Positions 1-5,634 of a DNA stretch of 7,108 nt are shown here, in pieces. The stretch is from Planctomycetales bacterium (GTDB taxonomy: Bacteria; Planctomycetota; Planctomycetia; Pirellulales; UBA7805). Below the pieces are notes generated by a model, which saw only the letters and a list, made by a program, of their open reading frames with translations, did no database searches and was not told the origin of the DNA. Within the stretch, counting starts at the first letter, position 1. Every line of letters begins with the position of its first letter. Both the position numbers and the translations under genes were made by a program. The stretch is from positions 886 to 7,993 of the forward strand of contig WVZU01000407.1 of the NCBI GenBank assembly GCA_011772275.1, written 5' to 3'.

Positions 1-2
1 TC

Positions 3-146
3 GCCCGCCGCAATCGCGGCACGGCGATCCATGTCATCCAGTTCGGCACCACGCCCCCCAGCCGAGACAACTGGCTAAAAAAACTCGCTCGTCAGAACTC
101 GGGCCAGTACCAGTTCTTCAACGTCCACCGCCTCAGCCCCCGCTGA
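3..146 (+). CDS. C-terminal end of a probable vWA-domain protein (partial, 5' end outside window)
   Basis: The reading frame is open from the window edge and ends at TGA 144-146, giving 47 residues. The piece reads as a hydrophobic strand (TAIHVIQFG), a short loop with PPSRDNW, an amphipathic helix (WLKKLARQNSG) and a final strand (QYQFFNV). That strand-helix-strand ending, with a 'NWL..LA..N.GQY.F' pattern, is typical of the last part of von Willebrand factor A domains, where a strand is followed by a check on an item of elapsed or relative quantity and the closing helix. The MIDAS metal-binding residues would lie upstream and cannot be checked. vWA proteins are often encoded beside ExbB/ExbD genes in planctomycetes (recalled, not verified), which fits the neighbours here. 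A different Rossmann-like C-terminus is possible because only 47 residues are visible. Confidence 0.55.
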   Translation, partial: ARRNRGTAIHVIQFGTTPPSRDNWLKKLARQNSGQYQFFNVHRLSPR

Positions 147-246
147 ATGGGCTTTATGACCGTCAGCCCGAAAACAACTTCCCGGAAACGTGCCTCCGAC
201 TGCCAAAAAGCTGCTGGCCCTCCCGACCCGCGTCAGGCGACATACG

Positions 247-270
247 CACATGGACTTGCACATGGACTTG
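247..270 (+). repeat. Perfect 12-bp tandem duplication in the vWA-TPR gap
   Basis: The unit CACATGGACTTG occurs twice with no spacer (247-258 and 259-270) in the 176-bp gap before the TPR gene. It creates a tiny open frame, ATG at 250 to TAG at 271-273, coding MDLHMDL. Arms CTGGCCC (214-220) and GGGCCAG (274-280) flank it as a widely spaced inverted repeat. No clear promoter or ribosome binding site accompanies it. It may be a simple replication-slippage duplication. Nothing else in this gap is recognisable. Confidence 0.8.
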
Positions 271-322
271 TAGGGGCCAGGATCCAGGCAAAATACATCC
301 GCGTCTCTTCCCCAATCCCTTG

Positions 323-1366
323 ATGCCTACTCGTACAATCAAATATCTTCGAGCCTTGCTGGTCTGGTACCTGCTGCCGTTCTTGTGGAACACGGCTTGG
401 GGCAACCAGGACGTGGTGGTCGTGGCCACGGGCGAAGACGGGCGTGGTCGGGCACGACGCAGCGGACGGGTGCTCGAATTTCGCGGGGGCCAGCTGGTGC
501 TGGAAACGGCCACGGGACGCAAAACGACCATTCCGGCCGATCGCGTGCTGGATATCGAAACGGCTCAAGCAGAACCCCATCGCCAGGGCGATCGGGCGCT
601 GCGAGAAGGTCGCTATCAGGACGCGGCGGAACATTACCAAGCGGCGCTGGACAACAACCAGGAACAGCGCGATTGGGTCCGCCAGCGGATCGTGGCCTCG
701 CTGGTTCGCTGCCAGCACGCCAGGGGCAAACACGATTCCGCCGGACGCTTGTTTATCAGCCTGCTGCAGGACGATCCCAAGTCTCCCTACTTGGACACGA
801 TTCCCCTGGCCTGGACGGCCGGCCAGCAGGCCTCGGCCAACCAGGTGGCCCAATGGCTGACCGATCCATCGCCCGCCATCCAGCTGCTGGGGGCCAGCTA
901 CGCGCTGGCGGCGCCCCACCGCGACCAGGCCCTGCAGAAACTGAACAGACTAAGTCTGCACAGCGACGGCCCGATCAGAATCTTGGCCAAAACCCAGCTC
1001 TGGCGGACACAAGTTGCCAATCCCGATCGGGCTGAAATCAAACACTGGCCGGCGCTGATCCAGCAGCTGCCCTCCGCCCAACGGGCCGGACCGTACCACA
1101 TCCTGGGACTCGCGCTCGCCGCGGCAGGCGAACATGAACAGGCCGCCTTGGCCCAGCTGCGCGTCCGCATCCTGTTTCCAGCCCCGCCACAACTGGCCTC
1201 TGAAGCGTTGCTGGCCGCCGGCAAATCGCTTTACCATCTAGATCGTCAAGCCGCGGCCAGGCAGGTGCTGGGAGAACTGATCGCCAACTTCCCCCAGACC
1301 CGCGCCGCCGCCGAGGCCCAACAGCGACTCGAATCGACCCATCCCAACCCACAAACGCCAAACTAA
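323..1366 (+). CDS. Exported tetratricopeptide-repeat protein, probable envelope partner of ExbB/ExbD
   Basis: This 347-residue protein begins with a signal-peptide-like segment (about residues 5-27, hydrophobic LLVWYLLPFLW, possible cleavage after TAWG), so it is probably periplasmic. Residues 46-80 form a small beta-rich segment (SGRVLEFRGGQLVLE, then TTIPADRVLDIE). The rest is helical, with TPR-like pairs at about 84-112 (RQGDRALREGRYQDAAEHYQ), 257-285 (YHILGLALAAAGEHEQAALA) and 293-336. The last ends in 'ANFPQTRAAAEAQQRL', which resembles the YbgF/CpoB repeat style. The middle (120-250) is helical but degenerate. The start is ATG 323; a TTG lies directly before it at 320 and is less likely. 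There is no Shine-Dalgarno, only a pyrimidine-rich leader. The stop is 1 bp before the ExbB start, so the genes are almost certainly cotranscribed. Inference: it links the proton channel to an envelope task; the exact role is unknown. Confidence 0.8.
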   Translation: MPTRTIKYLRALLVWYLLPFLWNTAWGNQDVVVVATGEDGRGRARRSGRVLEFRGGQLVLETATGRKTTIPADRVLDIETAQAEPHRQGDRALREGRYQDAAEHYQAALDNNQEQRDWVRQRIVASLVRCQHARGKHDSAGRLFISLLQDDPKSPYLDTIPLAWTAGQQASANQVAQWLTDPSPAIQLLGASYALAAPHRDQALQKLNRLSLHSDGPIRILAKTQLWRTQVANPDRAEIKHWPALIQQLPSAQRAGPYHILGLALAAAGEHEQAALAQLRVRILFPAPPQLASEALLAAGKSLYHLDRQAAARQVLGELIANFPQTRAAAEAQQRLESTHPNPQTPN

Positions 1367-1367
1367 C

Positions 1368-2438
1368 ATGGAAGTCAAGCAAACCGATTACGCCGGCCGC
1401 GGCCTGTCAACCGCGTTAGGACCATCAGGCCCACAGACGCGTCGCCCGCCCGCCGTGCCCGCTGGCCATCCCGAGAATGCCAGCCGTGCCCACCGGTCCG
1501 CCCGGGGATTGCGGGCCAGCAGAAGAAGGCTCTCTGAGCGGGGGGCACCCTGGCCTGCGCGGCCGGTTGCGGGGAAACCGTACGTCCTGCCCCGCTTCCC
1601 CAACGACCTGGGCAAAGCCAGTGCGGGCACCCTGGCAAAGGCCCTCCTGGGCCTGCTGTTGTTTGCCACGCTGCCCGCCGTCGTCACCTCCCAGGACGTA
1701 ACCGCCCCACCTGCCAGCGCCACGAGAATCGACAGCCAAACCCCACCCGCTCCCGTACCCCAAGGCTTCTTGGAGATCGTCTTTTCCGGCGGCCTGACCG
1801 GGTTTCTGATCGTGCTGCTGCTGCTGGGCCTGTCGATCTGCGCCGCGGCGCTGGTCATCGAACACCTGATGTCGATCCGCGGCAGCGTGCTGATGCCCAA
1901 CGGGTTGGCCGAACAAGTGCAAACCCAGCTGCTGGCCGGCAGTACCGCCCATGCCCAAGCGCTGTGTCGCCAGCAGCCCAGTTTCCTGGCCTTCGTATTA
2001 CAGGCCGGCATTGCCGAGGTCGACGGGGGCTGGACGGCGGTCGAAAAAGCGATGGAAGACGCGGCCGCCGAACAGTCCGCTCGACTGTTCCGCAAAATCG
2101 AATACCTTTCGGTGATCGCCAATATTGCCCCCATGGTCGGTCTGCTGGGCACGGTGATCGGCATGATCTTCGCCTTCCAGGAAGTCGCCGCGACGCAGGG
2201 CCAGGCCCGCGCGGCGGACCTGGCCACCGGCATCTACCAGGCCCTGGTCACCACGGTCGGCGGACTGCTGGTCGCCATCCCCGCCCTGGCCGCCTTTGCC
2301 ATCTTCCGCAACCGGGTCGATCAGTTGGTGGCCGAAGGTTCCTACATGGCCCAACATGTCTTCGCGCCGCTGAAAAGACGACGTCCTCAGAAACGGACAA
2401 CCGCTGCCAATCCCGCTCCGCCCCCACCACCGGCCTAA
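1368..2438 (+). CDS. MotA/TolQ/ExbB-family proton channel protein with unusual N-terminal extension
   Basis: ExbB/TolQ proteins form an inner-membrane pentamer that, with ExbD/TolR, uses proton flow to drive outer-membrane or envelope work. The 356 residues contain an Arg/Pro-rich N-terminus (1-85), a signal-like hydrophobic stretch (about 91-108, ALLGLLLFATLPAVV), a Pro/Ala linker, and the three family membrane segments at about 141-167, 246-271 and 289-314. The diagnostic motifs are GLLGTVIGMIFAF (258-270) and QALVTTVGGLLVAIPA (291-306). Thr262 and Thr296 align by eye with E. coli ExbB Thr148 and Thr181. Gln291 sits where E. coli ExbB has Glu176. A basic tail (336-343) is followed by a proline run. 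The start is ATG 1368, 1 bp after the TPR stop; no other in-frame ATG exists before residue 168, so the true start could be a downstream non-ATG codon. The family assignment is strong; the target of the energy is not known. Confidence 0.9.
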   Translation: MEVKQTDYAGRGLSTALGPSGPQTRRPPAVPAGHPENASRAHRSARGLRASRRRLSERGAPWPARPVAGKPYVLPRFPNDLGKASAGTLAKALLGLLLFATLPAVVTSQDVTAPPASATRIDSQTPPAPVPQGFLEIVFSGGLTGFLIVLLLLGLSICAAALVIEHLMSIRGSVLMPNGLAEQVQTQLLAGSTAHAQALCRQQPSFLAFVLQAGIAEVDGGWTAVEKAMEDAAAEQSARLFRKIEYLSVIANIAPMVGLLGTVIGMIFAFQEVAATQGQARAADLATGIYQALVTTVGGLLVAIPALAAFAIFRNRVDQLVAEGSYMAQHVFAPLKRRRPQKRTTAANPAPPPPPA

Positions 2439-2445
2439 CCGATAC

Positions 2446-2880
2446 ATGCGCATCCCCGTCAGCCGACGCCTGACTCGCCTGGAAATGAACATGACGCCGA
2501 TGATCGACGTGGTGTTCCTGCTGATTATCTTTTTTCTGGTCTCCAGCCACCTCGCTCAGCAAGAAGTCCAAGCCGAACTCGATCTGCCGACAGCCACAAC
2601 GGGTGCCGACTCGCCAGCCACAAATTCCCCGCGGGTCACAATCAACGTTGTCCCGGTGCGGGGTGAACCTTCCCTTCGCCTGGGCGACCTGCCGGTCGAT
2701 CGCAACGAATTGCGTCGCCGGCTGGCCAACGAACTGGCCGCTGCCAGCCAGGACCTGGAAGTCCGCATCCGCGCCGACCGCGGCACCCCCTACGAGACTG
2801 TGGAACCGATCCTTGTCACCTGCGCTCAGCTGGGCATCTGGAACGTCCAATTCGCCGTCGTCCGCCCCGATCCCCCCTGA
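2446..2880 (+). CDS. ExbD/TolR-family biopolymer transport protein
   Basis: The 144-residue length is normal for the family. A short basic cytoplasmic N-terminus (SRRLTRLEMN) leads into one membrane helix (about 19-36, MIDVVFLLIIFFLVSS). Within it the motif MNMTPMIDVVFLLIIFF carries Asp21, the counterpart of the proton-carrying Asp25 of E. coli ExbD. Residues 40-144 are the periplasmic domain, with the usual strand-helix pattern: VTINVVP, then GDLPVDRNELRRRLANEL, then LEVRIRADRGTPYETVEPI, then a closing helix and strand. It starts 7 bp after the ExbB stop, so the two are cotranscribed and very likely form one complex. Many planctomycete clusters carry two ExbD genes in a row (recalled); only one is present here, followed by a terminator-like hairpin. 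No TonB or TolA gene is seen. Confidence 0.92.
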   Translation: MRIPVSRRLTRLEMNMTPMIDVVFLLIIFFLVSSHLAQQEVQAELDLPTATTGADSPATNSPRVTINVVPVRGEPSLRLGDLPVDRNELRRRLANELAAASQDLEVRIRADRGTPYETVEPILVTCAQLGIWNVQFAVVRPDPP

Positions 2881-2884
2881 CCGA

Positions 2885-2912
2885 TCCAAGACCCGCTTAC
2901 CGGGTGTTTGGA
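2885..2912 (+). terminator. Terminator-like hairpin after exbD (no U-tract)
   Basis: Starting 5 nt after the exbD stop, ACCCG (2891-2895) pairs with CGGGT (2901-2905) around a 5-nt loop CTTAC. The stem continues outward as TCCAAG (2885-2890) with TTTGGA (2907-2912), using one G-U pair and a single bulged G at 2906. This gives about 11 paired positions. No run of T follows, so it is not a classical intrinsic terminator. It could still mark the end of the TPR-ExbB-ExbD transcript or protect its 3' end. Confidence 0.4.
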
Positions 2913-3015
2913 CCGCAGCCAGACCTGCTAGACTGTTGAGATGGCTCGTCCCCCACACAGCGGATTTCCCGGCACCATCGATCACAGCATCTGGCCAGGC
3001 AACCCGCGACCGGCT

Positions 3016-3036
3016 GGATCGCGCGATGCGCGATCC
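3016..3036. promoter_or_regulatory. Perfect inverted repeat (9-bp arms, 3-bp centre) ahead of the transporter operon
   Basis: GGATCGCGC (3016-3024) and GCGCGATCC (3028-3036) are exact reverse complements around GAT, and they end 18 bp before the ATG of the binding-protein gene. In DNA this could be an operator for a dimeric repressor of the sugar operon. In RNA it would be a very stable hairpin in the 5' leader, just upstream of the ribosome landing site. No regulator gene is in the window to identify a binder. The symmetry is seen directly; the function is inferred. Confidence 0.4.
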
Positions 3037-3054
3037 GCAGGATCTGGTCAGGCG

Positions 3055-4056
3055 ATGAAGTTGATCCTGTCCACAAAGCGGCTGTTTTTCCTTTTCCTGG
3101 CCTGCCTCAGTTCCGGCTGCGGGGCCAGCGGCGACGGCAACGCCCCGCAGGCCCGGGACACACTTGTCATCGCCACCGTCGTCAAGGCGACCGGGAACCC
3201 CTGGTTCAACCGGATGGAAGAAGGCGTGGAAGATGCGGCCAGGCAATTGGGCGTGGACGCCTACCTGATCGGCCCGACCCAATTCGACGAAGCCCAGCAG
3301 GTGCGGATGATCGATGACCTGATCGTCAAGGGAGTCGACGCAATTTGCGTAGTCCCCAATGACGCCGAATCGGTCGACCCGGTGCTGCAGCGGGCCCGCC
3401 AGAAGGGCATCCTGGTCATCACCCACGAATCGCCCACGCAGAAAAACTGCGACTACAACCTGGAGGCGATCAACAACCAGGCCTTTGCTCGTTACCACGT
3501 TGACAAGCTGGTCGAATACATGGGTCGCGAAGGTGAATTCGCCATGATTGTCGGGAGCCTCACGGCGCCCACCCACAACCTCTGGGCCGACGAGGTGGAA
3601 GCGTACGCCCAGCAGAACTATCCTGGGCTGAAACTGGTCACCGACCGGATTCCGGCCAATGACCAGGATGTGGCCTATCAGCGGACCGAGGAGCTAATCA
3701 AGGCCTATCCGAACCTGAAGGGGATGATTGTTTTCGGCTCGCTGGGACCCCCCGGCGCTGCCCGGGCGCTGGACGAAAAAGGGCTGGCCGACAAGATCAT
3801 GCTGGTCGGCACCACCATGCCCAACCATGGGGCCCCTTATTTGAAGTCGGGCACCCTCAAGCATGCCACGCTGTGGGATCCGCAGCCGGTCGGTTTCGCC
3901 ATGGTCTACCTGGCCAAACATTTGCTGGAGGGCAAGCCGCTGGCTGAATCGCTGGAGATTCCCGGACTGGGCACCGTCAAAGTCCAGGACAAGGCCCTGG
4001 AGCTGGACACCATGTTGAAGATGACCAAGGACAACGTCGACCAGTTCGGGTTCTGA
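3055..4056 (+). CDS. Sugar ABC transporter substrate-binding lipoprotein (LsrB/RhaS-like, Peripla_BP_4 type)
   Basis: It captures the substrate outside the inner membrane and hands it to the permeases. The N-terminus is a lipoprotein signal: MKLILSTKRL, hydrophobic FFLFLACL, then SSGC with Cys22 as the lipidation site. The mature part (about 35-333) has the two-lobed type I fold: TLVIATVVKATGNPWFNRMEEG, LGVDAYLIGPT, a repeat of helix-strand units (VKGVDAICVVPND), GEFAMIVGS, NLKGMIVFGS and IMLVGTT. By eye it tracks E. coli LsrB along most of its length, including the 'PT', 'PN..PYL.SGT...LWD' and C-terminal 'DN...F.F' features. Only Lys44 of the residues I could place matches LsrB AI-2 contacts. 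The start is ATG 3055 because it gives a proper signal; the longer frame from 2941 adds 38 Gly/Pro/Arg-rich residues and is rejected. The ligand is uncertain; rhamnose or a related sugar is the best guess. Confidence 0.88.
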   Translation: MKLILSTKRLFFLFLACLSSGCGASGDGNAPQARDTLVIATVVKATGNPWFNRMEEGVEDAARQLGVDAYLIGPTQFDEAQQVRMIDDLIVKGVDAICVVPNDAESVDPVLQRARQKGILVITHESPTQKNCDYNLEAINNQAFARYHVDKLVEYMGREGEFAMIVGSLTAPTHNLWADEVEAYAQQNYPGLKLVTDRIPANDQDVAYQRTEELIKAYPNLKGMIVFGSLGPPGAARALDEKGLADKIMLVGTTMPNHGAPYLKSGTLKHATLWDPQPVGFAMVYLAKHLLEGKPLAESLEIPGLGTVKVQDKALELDTMLKMTKDNVDQFGF

Positions 4057-4092
4057 GTCCGCGCCTTCCCCTTTCCCTGCATTCTTCGAGTG

Positions 4093-5634
4093 ATGGCGGA
4101 TTCCGCGTCCCATTTTCTGTCCGTACGGGATGTTTCCAAACAGTATGCCGGCGTCCGAGCGCTCGACTCGGTGGCCTTCCAGCTGCAGCGCGGCGAGATC
4201 CATTGCCTGGCGGGTGAGAACGGGTCGGGAAAGTCGACCCTGATTAAGATCCTTTCCGGTGTCACGGACCCCGAACCGGGTGCTCGTCTGGAAATCGACG
4301 GCCGGCACCATAGCCGGCTCACTCGTCGCCAATGCATCGACGCTGGCATTGAGGTCATTTACCAGGATCTGGCACTATTTCCCAATCTCAGCGTGGCAGA
4401 GAACATTGCCTTCTGCACGATGCTGGAGGCCCGCAGCCGCTTCATGAACTGGCCCCGGGCCCGCGCGATTGCCAACGACGCGCTGACGGCTCTGCGGATC
4501 AAGTTGCCGCTGGACAAGGCCGTGGGGGAATTGTCGGCCGCCGACCAGCAGTTGGTGGCGATCGCCCGTGCCTGCACCGCCCAGCTGCGGTTGTTGATCA
4601 TGGACGAGCCGACCACGGCCCTGACCCGCAATGAGATCAACGCCCTGTTCGCGGTCGTCCACAAATTGCAACGACGGGGCGTCACGATTCTGTTTGTCAG
4701 CCACAAAATGGACGAAGTCTTCGAGATCGCCCAACGCGTCACGGTCCTCCGCGACGGGCGGCGGGTGGGCTGCTTCCCAACCCGTGACCTGACCCCCGAC
4801 TCGCTGACCGAACAGATGACCGGCCGCGCCGTCCGCCGCCAGCCCCCCCGCAGCTCGCCCCAGCCAGCCGACCCCGTCCTGCAGGTTTCCGGCCTGGGCC
4901 GCGACGGCCTGTTCGACAAGATCTCGTTGGAAATTCACGCTGGCGAGATCGTCGGCCTGACCGGTCTGCGGGGAGCGGGCAGAACGGAACTGGCCTTGCA
5001 TCTGTTCGGATTGCAGCGAGCCGACCGGGGCGAAATCCGCATGAACGGCAAACCGCTTTCACTCGGTTCGGCAAGAGCGGCAATCGAGTCCGGCATGGCA
5101 CTGGTGCCGGAAAACCGAGCCACGCAGGGATTGGTGCTGGAACACACCATCCAGGAAAATTTGAACTTAACGCGCGTGACCCGGTTGCGCACTCGCTGCG
5201 GCCTGCTGGACCTGCCAGCCTTGCAGCACGATGCAGGCCAGGCTGCCGAAGCCCTGGGGATACGATTCGGCCAGCTGACCGATGCGGCGGCGGCGTTGTC
5301 CGGTGGCAATCAACAAAAACTGGTCCTGGCCAAATGGATTGCCACTCGCCCCCGCCTGTTGATCCTGGACAGTCCCACCAACGGCATTGATGTGGGTGCC
5401 CGTTTTTCCATCCATGCCTTGATCCGCCAGTGGGCCGCCACCGGCATGGCCGTGCTGTTGATCAGCGACGAGTTCGAGGAAATCATCGACAACACTCAGC
5501 GGATCCTGGTGATGAAAGCGGGTCGCATCACCGACCGGCTGGACAGCGAAACGACATCGGTGGAACAGCTGGAATCCCTGATCGTCGCCAGCGGGCCCGG
5601 CGATCGGCACAGCGAGGGTGGAACAGGCACATGA
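4093..5634 (+). CDS. Sugar ABC transporter ATP-binding protein, two fused ABC domains (CUT2, RbsA/RhaT/LsrA-like)
   Basis: This 513-residue cytoplasmic ATPase powers the importer; about 500 residues is normal for the family. Domain 1 (about 8-245) has Walker A GENGSGKST (41-49), Q-loop Gln91, a weak signature LSAAD (147-151), Walker B LLIMDEPT (167-174) and switch His204 in SHK. Domain 2 (about 260-500) has the family's altered Walker A GLRGAGRTEL with Arg297 in place of Lys, a good signature LSGGNQQK (402-409), and Walker B LLILDSPTNGID, where Ser427 replaces the catalytic Glu. Asp459 takes the place of the switch His. Thus one composite site looks complete and the other degenerate. The start ATG 4093 is preceded directly by a GTG at 4090. 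The gene begins 36 bp after the binding-protein stop and overlaps permease 1 by ATGA. The exact sugar cannot be told from this gene. Confidence 0.93.
   Translation: MADSASHFLSVRDVSKQYAGVRALDSVAFQLQRGEIHCLAGENGSGKSTLIKILSGVTDPEPGARLEIDGRHHSRLTRRQCIDAGIEVIYQDLALFPNLSVAENIAFCTMLEARSRFMNWPRARAIANDALTALRIKLPLDKAVGELSAADQQLVAIARACTAQLRLLIMDEPTTALTRNEINALFAVVHKLQRRGVTILFVSHKMDEVFEIAQRVTVLRDGRRVGCFPTRDLTPDSLTEQMTGRAVRRQPPRSSPQPADPVLQVSGLGRDGLFDKISLEIHAGEIVGLTGLRGAGRTELALHLFGLQRADRGEIRMNGKPLSLGSARAAIESGMALVPENRATQGLVLEHTIQENLNLTRVTRLRTRCGLLDLPALQHDAGQAAEALGIRFGQLTDAAAALSGGNQQKLVLAKWIATRPRLLILDSPTNGIDVGARFSIHALIRQWAATGMAVLLISDEFEEIIDNTQRILVMKAGRITDRLDSETTSVEQLESLIVASGPGDRHSEGGTGT

Noticed and set aside
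149..169. Small hairpin GGGCT/AGCCC just after the vWA stop
   Set aside because: It has only 5 bp of stem, an 11-nt loop and no T-run; too weak to call a terminator.
233..919. 228-codon minus-strand open frame opposite the TPR gene
   Set aside because: It is a shadow of the TPR frame, with no recognisable motif and no plausible start context.
1461..1484. Inverted repeat GCTGGC/GCCAGC inside the ExbB N-terminal region
   Set aside because: Six-bp arms built on a GGCC-like word that recurs throughout this GC-rich DNA; chance is the simplest explanation.
1388..2233. 281-codon minus-strand open frame opposite the ExbB gene
   Set aside because: The + strand encodes clear ExbB motifs; the antisense product is Ser/Arg-rich without recognisable domains.
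2907..2934. Possible promoter TTTGGA, 16 bp, TAGACT in the exbD to binding-protein gap
   Set aside because: The match to sigma-70 consensus is weak, it overlaps the hairpin, and the promoter rules of this organism are unknown.
2941..3054. N-terminal extension of the binding protein from an upstream ATG at 2941
   Set aside because: It would bury the lipoprotein signal behind 38 Gly/Pro/Arg-rich residues and run through the palindrome; ATG 3055 gives a normal signal peptide.
2248..3576. 442-codon open frame on the minus strand across exbB, exbD and the binding-protein gene
   Set aside because: It spans two strongly supported + strand genes and their intergenic gap, and its translation shows no family motifs. 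Such frames are expected in GC-rich coding DNA.
5430..5630. Extension of permease 1 back to ATG 5430
   Set aside because: This part lies wholly inside the ATPase gene in another frame and has no membrane character; ATG 5631 gives the usual ATGA overlap.
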